Shown here in pieces: positions 53,649 through 61,822 of a stretch of DNA of 64,000 nt; the stretch's first letter is position 1; every line of letters starts with the position of its first letter. A program made the position numbers and the translations under genes. Source of the DNA: Paenibacillus sp. Soil766. GTDB taxonomy: Bacteria > Bacillota > Bacilli > Paenibacillales > NBRC-103111. The DNA is taken from contig NZ_LMSJ01000023.1 of assembly GCF_001428105.1 (NCBI RefSeq), positions 312,147-376,146 on the forward strand. Reading direction: 5' to 3'. The notes below the pieces were generated by a model. That model searched no databases. It saw only the letters and a program-made list of their open reading frames with translations, and was not told where the DNA came from.

Positions 53649-54392
53649 TTAGTAAAGTGAGAACTTCTCTCGCAAATCTTCTCGTTGTGTCACGAACGAA
53701 TCTTCACGAATGTAATGGCAGACGTATGAACGGCGCCAACGATCTTTGCTGCGATTCTTATTGGATGAATGAATTAACAGTTCACTAAAGAACAAGATGT
53801 CTCCAGCTTCCATCTCAACAGGGATCTGATTGGTTAAATCGATACCTTCTGTTTCTTGCGTCCAAGATTCGTGTTCTTCCAGGTTTTTCACATCGCCGTG
53901 AGGCAATAAACCTAACGTATGTGTACCTGGAATTACCCATAGGCATCCATTTTCCACATCTACTTTCTCCTCTAGTGCAACCCAAGCGGCAATCATTGTC
54001 ATCGGATCATTTTTAATATAGTAATAGTCCTGATGCGAAGCTTGCCCTGGTGATCCTGGTTCTTTATAGAAGTACATGCTTTGTACACAATTCGCTTCTT
54101 TCCCCATTAATTGAGCAAGAACACCGCGAATCAGTGGCAGCTTCATCATCTGACGAGAAAAGCTATCATGTTTATGTGGATTGAACAGACGCAAAGAAAA
54201 CTTCTTGCTTTCCTCGCAATCTGCCCATTTCGGCACCTCAACTTGATTTCGAAGTTCATAAATATGTGTATTGAAAGCACGGATCAGATCCGCACTGCAA
54301 CCTTTTCTAAGCAATAAATAGCCATCACGCTCGAATTGTTTGTACTGCTCTTCCGTGATTGGCGTTAGAAGTGGTTCTCTTGTTTTTAGCAT
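53649..54392 (-). CDS. Second PhyH-family Fe(II)/2-oxoglutarate oxygenase
   Basis: 247 residues. FERDGYLLLRKG opens the domain. The iron motif is HQD in QASHQDYYYIK, the distal histidine is in ELLIHSSNKN, and WRRSYVCHYI carries the 2-oxoglutarate arginine. It differs clearly from the 48801 protein, so the two are separate members rather than a recent duplicate. Function unknown. It precedes the SDR but is separated by a terminator. Confidence 0.86.
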   Translation of the reverse strand: MLKTREPLLTPITEEQYKQFERDGYLLLRKGCSADLIRAFNTHIYELRNQVEVPKWADCEESKKFSLRLFNPHKHDSFSRQMMKLPLIRGVLAQLMGKEANCVQSMYFYKEPGSPGQASHQDYYYIKNDPMTMIAAWVALEEKVDVENGCLWVIPGTHTLGLLPHGDVKNLEEHESWTQETEGIDLTNQIPVEMEAGDILFFSELLIHSSNKNRSKDRWRRSYVCHYIREDSFVTQREDLREKFSLY

Positions 54393-54593
54393 TGTCGATC
54401 CCTCTTTTCTATAGGTTTGTGAATCTTATTCTCTTAGTTGTAGTATAGAAAAAAAGCCGGTAATCAACAATGTCTGTCGTTATCAACTTTGTATCTGTAA
54501 TTGATATTTTGACTGCTAAGGTACAAATAGAGCCAAGTGTATCAAATGATTTGCTATAATGTAGCTTGTTGCTAAATATCGAGATCAGTGAGG

Positions 54594-54800
54594 ATTAATG
54601 CCGGCGGAGCCGATACTGAGGTCATGTTTTCACGCTATTACAATAGCTCTGACTACACAACCACATTCTGGAACAGCCAATTTGATCTGCCTTATAAGTT
54701 TCAGGTACTTCCTGCTTCTACATTTGCTGAGTTTGACGGAAGAACCCGAGTCGGTAGTCGGACACTGCTTCCAATTGTCATCAAAAATGACCAGAGGCGA
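54594..54800 (+). pseudogene. Remnant of the sensor domain of a membrane AraC regulator
   Basis: About 65 codons read GGADTEVMFSRYYNSSDYTT and on to LLPIVIKND. They align with the extracytoplasmic part of the two intact regulators, which have GTSTAEIMFSKFYYNESY (6250 gene) and GTSTNAEDMFSKFYSSSEYP (61823 gene), each ending in a PI-I-I/K/F-like strand. No membrane segments or DNA-binding domain remain, and other frames are not continuous. It sits at the downstream end of the second LplABC operon, on the opposite strand, so a third regulator gene was lost here. Confidence 0.7.
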
Positions 54801-54900
54801 GCAGGTGACCGGAAGTATGCCGACAGGCTGGACAAAGTATGCGGAAGGTAATCCGGCCAATGTTGCCCTCGTGTCTGTCACCGACCCATTCATCCTCTTA

Positions 54901-55788
54901 TTACCCTTTGACCGACCCCAACGTCGCGCCTTGAACAAAATGCTTCTGAATGAAAGGATATATTAACAATATAGGCAATGTACCAACCAGAATAACCGCA
55001 TATTTCAGAGATTCCAAGACGATTGGCTTATCTCCCATAGCTGTCGTTACAGTTGTATCCGAAACCTGACCGATCAGAACGATATTCCGAATGGTAACTT
55101 GGAGCGGGTACAGACTTGCATCCCGTATATAGATAAGCGCAGAGAAAAAGTTACTCCATATTTGTACCGCATAAAATAAACCAATCGTCATCATGACGGG
55201 TTTGGACAGCGGAAGAACGATCCTCCACAGGTTGCCTAGGTCAGATAGTCCGTCTATTTTTCCAGATTCCTCTAGTTCACTTGGAATGCCTTGAAAAAAC
55301 GTACGCATAATGATCAGAAAATAGGAAGATACAAGTGATGGCAAGATAATAGCCCAGCGCGTATCTAATAAGCCATAGCTGCGTACAACGAGATAATTTG
55401 GAATTAAGCCGCCACTGAACAGCATGGTGAATACGATGAGCAACATAAACGTTCTGCCAAAGACGAGACCTTTCCTCGATAAGGCATAAGCTCCCAATGT
55501 GGTAAATATAAGCGAAAGGGTGGTTCCCACCGTTACATAGATCAGTGTATTTTTGTACCCGATCAGTATACGATTATCCTTTAGAACGGACTTGTAGGCA
55601 TCCAAATGAATCCCTTTGGGCCAAAAACTGATCCGATTAGAAGTCACATATTCTGCAGAACTTATGGAAACTGCTGCCATATGGATGAAGGGAAATAACA
55701 TACAGCAGGCGAAGATTCCCAACAGCAGGACGTTTGCAATATCAAACAGACTTATCCGTTTTCTCAACCTCATCTTCTCCCTTACCAT
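54901..55788 (-). CDS. Oligosaccharide ABC transporter permease, LplC type (second system)
   Basis: 295 residues, CUT1 LplC family. First membrane segment DIANVLLLGIFACCMLFPFIHMAA; EAA-like loop ELEESGKIDGLSDLGNLWRI; end TLGSVKG. Start at 55788 overlaps the stop of the upstream permease by 7 bp. An internal ATG at 55773 fits homologues equally well but has its ribosome site too close. A homologue of the 15916 gene; the two systems probably differ in substrate. Confidence 0.91.
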   Translation of the reverse strand: MVREKMRLRKRISLFDIANVLLLGIFACCMLFPFIHMAAVSISSAEYVTSNRISFWPKGIHLDAYKSVLKDNRILIGYKNTLIYVTVGTTLSLIFTTLGAYALSRKGLVFGRTFMLLIVFTMLFSGGLIPNYLVVRSYGLLDTRWAIILPSLVSSYFLIIMRTFFQGIPSELEESGKIDGLSDLGNLWRIVLPLSKPVMMTIGLFYAVQIWSNFFSALIYIRDASLYPLQVTIRNIVLIGQVSDTTVTTAMGDKPIVLESLKYAVILVGTLPILLIYPFIQKHFVQGATLGSVKG

Positions 55789-56690
55789 AGGCTAGTTTCC
55801 CCATATTTACGACTGAGCTTATTACTCAAATAAACAAGTAGGAATCCAATAACTCCCATAAATAAATCAATAGCCGTACCGTAACTGAATCCGCCTTGCA
55901 AGATACCCACGCGGTATACGTAAGTTGCTATAACATCCGCCTTATCGTAAGTGGCAGCATTAGACAATAGAAACACTTTCTCAAACCCGATTTCCAGTAC
56001 GTAGCCAATCTGCACAATGAACATGATAACGACTGTCGTGGCCATCCCCGGCAGCGTTACATGCCAGATTTGCCTAAACCTGCCCGCTCCATCCATCTTG
56101 GCCGCCTCATAAAGCTGAGGATCAATGGTCGTGATGGCAGCTAGGAAAATAATAGAGTTCCAACCCGTGTGTTGCCAAATTTCCGAGCCGACATAAATCG
56201 TTCGAAACCATTCAGATTTCTGTAGAAAATTTATCGCTGGGAATCCCATCTTTTGGAGCAACTCGTTAACCAAGCCATTGCTTGGGGACAAAAACATAAC
56301 AATGATACTTGAAACTACCACAAGAGATAAAAAGTATGGCAGATAACTGACCGTTTGTATGACTCTTTTGTATATCTTATTCCGCAGCTCATTGATTAAA
56401 ATGGCTAGAATGATCGGTGCCGGGAAGCCAAATAGGAGCTTATATCCTCCAAGAAGTATCGTGTTTTTGATAATCACAAGGGCATCTGGGTTGGCAAAGA
56501 ATAACTTGTAATATTTAAGACCAACCCATTCGCTCCCCGCTAACCCCTTGAACAAATTGTAATCCATGAATGAGATGACAATCCCAAACATAGGCACATA
56601 TCTAAACATGATATAGTACACCAACACGGGTGCAAGCATTAGTAAAAAAATGTGATCACGCTTCATTTGCTTGAGAATGGATAGCTTCAC
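55782..56690 (-). CDS. Oligosaccharide ABC transporter permease, LplB type (second system)
   Basis: 302 residues beginning at a GTG with AGGAGA just before. Family marks are LLMLAPVLVYYIMFRYVPMFGI and the EAA loop EAAKMDGAGRFRQIWHVTLP. No ATPase gene is in the operon. It follows the binding-protein gene across a gap that holds a hairpin, so its expression is probably lower than that of the binding protein. Confidence 0.91.
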   Translation of the reverse strand: MKLSILKQMKRDHIFLLMLAPVLVYYIMFRYVPMFGIVISFMDYNLFKGLAGSEWVGLKYYKLFFANPDALVIIKNTILLGGYKLLFGFPAPIILAILINELRNKIYKRVIQTVSYLPYFLSLVVVSSIIVMFLSPSNGLVNELLQKMGFPAINFLQKSEWFRTIYVGSEIWQHTGWNSIIFLAAITTIDPQLYEAAKMDGAGRFRQIWHVTLPGMATTVVIMFIVQIGYVLEIGFEKVFLLSNAATYDKADVIATYVYRVGILQGGFSYGTAIDLFMGVIGFLLVYLSNKLSRKYGETSLW

Positions 56691-56715
56691 TGGCGAGTCT
56701 CCTTTCTAAAGAAAT

Positions 56716-56748
56716 AGGGCCGCAACGATCCTACTCATGTTCGGCCCT
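56716..56748 (-). terminator. Hairpin between binding-protein and permease genes
   Basis: AGGGCCG and CGGCCCT arms around a 19-base loop, followed on the minus strand by ATTTCTTT. The stem is strong and the T-tract modest. It would stabilise or partly end the binding-protein message and give more binding protein than permease. Confidence 0.55.
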
Positions 56749-56762
56749 GCTTATTTCACCAA

Positions 56763-58292
56763 CTATTTCGAGTTCTTTTTGAGGCGATCAAGTCCAATTT
56801 GGTAAGTATCAATCACCTTTTGCGAACCAATCCTCTGCATTTCAGCAAGAAAGGCGTCCCACTGTGTCATTGGGGTTTCCCCCATAATGAATTTGGCCAA
56901 AGAGCTCTCATAATATTTGAGGAGCTGATCTTCTATCGTCGAAATTGCGCTTTTCTCTTCCCCGCTAAGCGGAGGTAAACTGTTAATCACAGGGTAATCA
57001 TATTTAGCTGCTTCTGTGTGGGAATATTGTTCATTTGCATTACTGAGCGACTTGGAAGCTTCGAAATCAGCATAACCATACGCTCCTGTTGTCATAATAC
57101 CCAGTTCTTTGCGTAAGTCATTAGGCTCTTTAAACTGAGGTAAGAACTTCCTTTTGCCATTAACAACCGTGTAGGTTTCCCCTTCTTTACCCCAGCTTAG
57201 AATATCGATTCCTTCCTTGGAATAAATAAAATCGAGATAACGCAGCGCAGCGTCCAAATTTTTGGTTTTGGAAGATATGGAGAGGCCATAAACTTCATAG
57301 TCACCTTTCGGACTATAGGCCTTAGATCCATAACCTAAAGGAGGAGGCATGAATTTCAAATGAGCGCCATTCTGAAGCTGCGTGTTCATGATTTCGATTT
57401 GACCGATGAATTGAATGCTTATAAACGATTTGTTGTTTAGAATGAATTGCGTCCACGCCTTATAATCCATCGAAAGCCAATCTGGTGGAATCAAAGCATC
57501 TTTATAAAATTTATTCAGCATCTCGACCATCTTCTTGGCACCTGGATCCGTAACCCCAAGCTTAATCTTTCCAGTCGTTGGATCCTCGAAGAAAAATGGA
57601 TAAATACCGAACTGCGGAGCAAATGAATTCATTGTGCCAATCCCATGACGGAAAACAAATGGATAGCTTTCTGGGTATAGCTGCTTCAATTTCTTCGCTG
57701 TCTCATACATCTCATCCCAAGTTTTTGGCTCACTCAGCGAGTGTTTCGCGAAGATATCGTCCCGATATAAAAAGGCCATTCTATTCCCGGCACCAGCGCC
57801 ATCATTCAGTACATGGTACATTTCGCCACCTGGCGATGTCATTCTACGAGCGACATCGGGTCGGGATGTCAGGAAAGCTTTCAGATTAGGCATTTTGTCC
57901 AAGTGCTTCGACAGATCAAGAAAAGCACCTTGCGGACCGTACTTCTGAGCTTCTGCAGGGAACACAGACATAATATCTGGCATGTCACCGGAAGCGACTG
58001 CAAGAGCCAAGGACTCAGGACCTGTATGCAGCTCCTGATTAATCGTAATGTTCGTCTTTTCCTTCACCCATTTCCACACGGCCCAATCCTTCTTAGCCGG
58101 CCATGCGGTAGAAGCATCCGTTAGTAAGCGTAAAGTTGCCGCTTCAGGCGCTTTAGTCGTTGTACCGGCTGGCGTGCTTGGATTAGGAGAACTCGTTTGA
58201 ACTTCCGTTCCTCCATTACCGGTACAACCTGCAAGAAGCGCTGCTGTCAGTGTGAATACAATGGCTCCTTTTGTAACCTTTTTCTTTAACAT
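56763..58292 (-). CDS. Extracellular solute-binding lipoprotein, LplA type (second system)
   Basis: 509 residues from the ATG at 58292, fixed by the lipoprotein signal (AALLAGC, Cys23); the open frame runs 25 codons further. A Thr/Pro/Ser linker leads to a family 1 binding domain closely patterned on the 16820 protein (for example RYLDFIYSKEGIDILSWGKEG). Gene order is binding protein, LplB, LplC. With the GH106-like hydrolase next door, a rhamnose-containing oligosaccharide such as a pectin fragment is a reasonable but unproven cargo. Confidence 0.91.
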   Translation of the reverse strand: MLKKKVTKGAIVFTLTAALLAGCTGNGGTEVQTSSPNPSTPAGTTTKAPEAATLRLLTDASTAWPAKKDWAVWKWVKEKTNITINQELHTGPESLALAVASGDMPDIMSVFPAEAQKYGPQGAFLDLSKHLDKMPNLKAFLTSRPDVARRMTSPGGEMYHVLNDGAGAGNRMAFLYRDDIFAKHSLSEPKTWDEMYETAKKLKQLYPESYPFVFRHGIGTMNSFAPQFGIYPFFFEDPTTGKIKLGVTDPGAKKMVEMLNKFYKDALIPPDWLSMDYKAWTQFILNNKSFISIQFIGQIEIMNTQLQNGAHLKFMPPPLGYGSKAYSPKGDYEVYGLSISSKTKNLDAALRYLDFIYSKEGIDILSWGKEGETYTVVNGKRKFLPQFKEPNDLRKELGIMTTGAYGYADFEASKSLSNANEQYSHTEAAKYDYPVINSLPPLSGEEKSAISTIEDQLLKYYESSLAKFIMGETPMTQWDAFLAEMQRIGSQKVIDTYQIGLDRLKKNSK

Positions 58293-58377
58293 AAGTTGAA
58301 TACACCGTCCCTCTTTTGTTAATTCATTTGGCTTATCATCAGGACAATTGAAGGAACTGTCTAACATCTGGCCCCGT

Positions 58378-58391
58378 TGATAACGCTATCA
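58378..58391. promoter_or_regulatory. CcpA cre-like palindrome before the second transporter operon
   Basis: TGATAACGCTATCA matches 13 of 14 positions of the catabolite-repression consensus TGWAANCGNTNWCA and is nearly palindromic. It lies 86 bp before the binding-protein start and touches a candidate -10 (TATGAT on the minus strand, 18 bp after TTTACG). It points to glucose repression of this operon. Confidence 0.5.
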
Positions 58392-58525
58392 TATGGCAGC
58401 CGTTCAACGTCCGTAAATCAACACAACTGCTAAAACATCAACTACTTTTAGATTTTCTAATAATAATACCACCTTTCGTAAAAACGCTTATGTTTGATCA
58501 GCCTCTGCCAACCCCGTACACATGC

Positions 58526-61500
58526 TCAGTTATCCATTTGATACATATGAATTTGTCCCAACAAGCCATAGGGATGCAGGTTATATTCCTGCGTATATTC
58601 CTTTCCGGATGAATGATAAGACCACCAGTCCGTCCAAGCCTGGTTCGTACGGATTTCATGAAGAGGTCCCAGCAAATTGCGGGGACTCCCCACCACCTCG
58701 ATATCGATCCGGTTCATTCCTTTGACCAAGTCATCGGTAAGATCTACTGTTCCAGCTGATCGCCAAGGAATCGATCGCTCCTGCTTCCCGTTTACCTTGA
58801 GATTTAACGTAACTGCTTCATAAGGACCTATTTCCAGAAACGTTCTCTTGCTATCTGTTTCACCTATATCAAGATCAAAATGATAAACCATGCTTCCGCA
58901 ATAATGCGGATAGCCCTGCAGGCACCAATCTCCGAATCGGAGCTTATTAGGTTCTTTAATTAGACATCGGTTGTAGTCAATGGCAAAATCGCCTAGAAGA
59001 AACACATTCTCAATTTCCATATCATGCGTATACGCACAAAGGATTTCCAGCACATTCTCTCCTTCAATCAGAGCTGGCAGCTTAAGGGTCGACATGCACC
59101 TGTCCAAGTACCAGCCACTCGGCACCTCCGTAAGAAGATGACCATTTAATCTGAAGCGGAAGCGTTCCCCCTGCTCGCAAGCCAAGAATGTGTCTGTTGT
59201 TGGAATATCCTTCACACTGAACACCCAACGAAAAGTAACAGGAGTGCCATCATTTTCGTGCGGCTCGTGAATCCACAAATATCTTTGATAATTGCTATTC
59301 ATGTAAATCTGTCTCATCTTCAGCTTCTCACGAAGTTCCCGTTGCGCTTGCCATACATCCATGGATGGTGACCAAGTTTCGTCTTGGAGCTGATATTGAC
59401 AACGGTCCAGAACCAGGGCATTAAGCGCCGTCCGCGAAAATGAAGCAATCGGTCCGAGAGCTGTCAGAGGCTCCAGCTTACCCTGAGACTGCTGACCTAC
59501 TGATGAAAGCTCATCATGGTGAGAAATAACGTACAGCTTAGAATCAGTTAGCCCAAAACTTTCCTGCATCACGACGTAGCCGTTCCGAGCTTGCACCGCC
59601 GTTTTCTCTACCCTTTGACCGGAAAGCAGATTCCACTCCTCAACCCGTCCGCCTCCTAGGATGCGAACCTCCACATCGTGTGCAGCTTCCCGGTCATTGT
59701 TGACGACAAATACAATCGTACAATCCTTAAGTTCACGGCGCATGTACAAAAGTCGGTCATCTTCACGTCCATTGCGATCCAATAGACTAACCGTGCGCGG
59801 AACGATAGCTTCTATTTCTACGGCTAGGTAATGTCTGGACTGAAGCTGCTTAAACCGCGGATGCCCAGTCAAAAGTTGCAACTCCTCCGACACTTCCCCC
59901 TCCAACATGACCGGTACGTCCCCGAATGAAAATAGATGTCCCCCAGCATTCAAGTAATCGAGCAGCAGCTTATATGTGGATCTTAACAAATTGGATAGTG
60001 AGGGAAGCACAACAACTCGATAGGTGGCTTCCCCAACCCTTAGTTGCTCTCCCTCAATACTTCCATCCTCTTCAAGGATCAGCTCATCTCCCAAATCAAA
60101 GTCATAATGCTCCCCCAGTAGCTGCCGAATAAAATTGTTAAATGCAAGGCTATATTGGCTAAGCTCTTCCGAATTACCGCCCTGATTACGCCACTGCGTC
60201 GCTTGTACATCCTTACCGAGCTTAGCCCATACCGATGCGGTAGGATGGATGACTAGGACATCTCTAACTACATCTCCTTCGCTCAGCACCGAACCCAGTC
60301 TGGCAAAATAATCCTCCATCACATGATTATGCTCCCACCAATTCACGTTATAGTTAAAGGAAGGCGGGTAATCCCTTTTGCGGCATCCGCGCAGTGTATA
60401 AAGCGCCAAATGGTGGGTTAGTACATTGACGCCAAGTACAAATTGCCAATCGCCAATCCATTTGCGGCCTTCGAACGATAACGCCCAACCCGTAACTCCG
60501 TAAGTTTCGGTAATGACCTTCTTTTTCCCATACTGATGAGCTACACTCGACACCTCTTTGATCGACAAGCTTTCGTTGGTTTGTTCGCACAACGTATCGA
60601 TACCGGGAATATCCATATATCGGTAATGGGGCATAACGGCACCACCATACCGAGCTGCTTCTACCACATCTTCTTCGCAGCAGTAATGTCCGGTAAATGA
60701 AATCCCATTCGCTCTGCACCAGTCCCCTATTTGCTTCGTGTAAGCCTCGCAGAACATGTCGGTGACCGTCTTCCAGTAATCGTACCTGATCTTGGAGGAG
60801 GGCTCGCCGTGGAAAAAAAAGTAAGGAAGCGTGTCCCAAATCTCATACCCATTTTTATCAGCAAAGGTTTGAGGCATGTACTGCGACCACGCGATCCATG
60901 TCCATTCCGGTTCATTCAAATTCTCTCTGAAGCCGAGTATAAAGGGCTCATCTGTAAAAATACCAGGTATGGTATGCCCAAATTCCTCTCCGACGGCTTC
61001 CTTGTAACGTTCATACGTCGTTTCGATAAATATCCGGGCCGATTCCGGGTTCATGGTGTCCGTGTACGTATCACCGTGGCACCAATCGTTCGGAGAAGCA
61101 ATAAGGCGTCTCATAACTAAGTAAACATCTTCTCCGTTAAGTGTGCTGCAGCCTGCATGAAAATCCGTTAGCCTCACGCAGCTGACCAGCTCATTCCCAT
61201 TAATTATCGCTTGATAAACAGCTTGAATCGATTCATCCGGTTCGAAACTTCGGCATATGGTAAGCGCCAATGCCTTGGCGCGTACGGCATCGCCACCAAT
61301 GCGAGGCACCATACCGCCGCCCATTCCGGACGAATAGCGATCTTCATCATATAACCATGCAGATACACCTTCGGCTTTCGCCTTGGCAACGGTGTCTTTG
61401 ATACGCTCCATGAACTCCTGACCCATGTATGGGGTTTCAAGACCTTCCCGTACATGCATCATGAACCCGCCCATTCCTTGTTCCTTGAAGCCTTCAACTT

Positions 61501-61654
61501 GGGTATTCAATTCTTCTTGCTCCAACCTGCCATTCCACGACCAGAACGGGATAGAGCGATGCTCTATGGGAGGATTCGTAAATTTCTCGATGAGCTCGGC
61601 ATGACCAAATAGCCCCATTGATACTGATTCTGCATGTTTTCCTGATTTCTCCAT
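58526..61654 (-). CDS. GH106-like glycoside hydrolase (putative alpha-L-rhamnosidase), cytoplasmic
   Basis: 1042 residues from an ATG at 61654 (GGAGG 11 bases before); an ATG 30 bp upstream lacks a ribosome site. No signal peptide, so it acts on imported oligosaccharide. The opening PPIEHRSIPFWSWNGRLEQE and QVEGFKEQGMGGFMMHVREG are typical of the GH106 family and its uncharacterised relatives. IPGIFTDEPFILGF and KKVITETYGVTGW are probable active-site segments. A galactose-binding-like beta domain fills the last ~250 residues. It lies between the second LplABC operon and a membrane AraC regulator, all on one strand. Whether it is a true rhamnosidase is uncertain. Confidence 0.78.
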   Translation of the reverse strand: MEKSGKHAESVSMGLFGHAELIEKFTNPPIEHRSIPFWSWNGRLEQEELNTQVEGFKEQGMGGFMMHVREGLETPYMGQEFMERIKDTVAKAKAEGVSAWLYDEDRYSSGMGGGMVPRIGGDAVRAKALALTICRSFEPDESIQAVYQAIINGNELVSCVRLTDFHAGCSTLNGEDVYLVMRRLIASPNDWCHGDTYTDTMNPESARIFIETTYERYKEAVGEEFGHTIPGIFTDEPFILGFRENLNEPEWTWIAWSQYMPQTFADKNGYEIWDTLPYFFFHGEPSSKIRYDYWKTVTDMFCEAYTKQIGDWCRANGISFTGHYCCEEDVVEAARYGGAVMPHYRYMDIPGIDTLCEQTNESLSIKEVSSVAHQYGKKKVITETYGVTGWALSFEGRKWIGDWQFVLGVNVLTHHLALYTLRGCRKRDYPPSFNYNVNWWEHNHVMEDYFARLGSVLSEGDVVRDVLVIHPTASVWAKLGKDVQATQWRNQGGNSEELSQYSLAFNNFIRQLLGEHYDFDLGDELILEEDGSIEGEQLRVGEATYRVVVLPSLSNLLRSTYKLLLDYLNAGGHLFSFGDVPVMLEGEVSEELQLLTGHPRFKQLQSRHYLAVEIEAIVPRTVSLLDRNGREDDRLLYMRRELKDCTIVFVVNNDREAAHDVEVRILGGGRVEEWNLLSGQRVEKTAVQARNGYVVMQESFGLTDSKLYVISHHDELSSVGQQSQGKLEPLTALGPIASFSRTALNALVLDRCQYQLQDETWSPSMDVWQAQRELREKLKMRQIYMNSNYQRYLWIHEPHENDGTPVTFRWVFSVKDIPTTDTFLACEQGERFRFRLNGHLLTEVPSGWYLDRCMSTLKLPALIEGENVLEILCAYTHDMEIENVFLLGDFAIDYNRCLIKEPNKLRFGDWCLQGYPHYCGSMVYHFDLDIGETDSKRTFLEIGPYEAVTLNLKVNGKQERSIPWRSAGTVDLTDDLVKGMNRIDIEVVGSPRNLLGPLHEIRTNQAWTDWWSYHSSGKEYTQEYNLHPYGLLGQIHMYQMDN

Positions 61655-61769
61655 AGTAGTTTCAACCTCCAATAAACCCATCATAGAAGATCAGAGATAC
61701 AGGGTAAATCGTCTGAATCCATCAAGTTAAAAGATATTTAAGATTTCTCGTAAAAATCCCAATATCCGC

Positions 61770-61801
61770 AAAAAAGCCTAATGAGCACAAGCTCAATAGA
61801 C
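61770..61801 (-). terminator. Terminator of the right-edge AraC regulator
   Basis: On the minus strand an 11-bp imperfect stem (GTCTATTGAGC with GCTCATTAGGC, loop TTGT) is followed by six T, 21 bp after the stop at 61823. Confidence 0.85.
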
Positions 61802-61822
61802 CTTTCTTCTAGTGACTTTAGT

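Noticed and set aside
54598-54966. A 122-codon frame starting at GAGGATTAATG
   Set aside because: Despite a fair ribosome site, its translation is low-quality and overlaps the recognisable sensor remnant in another frame and the LplC gene on the other strand.
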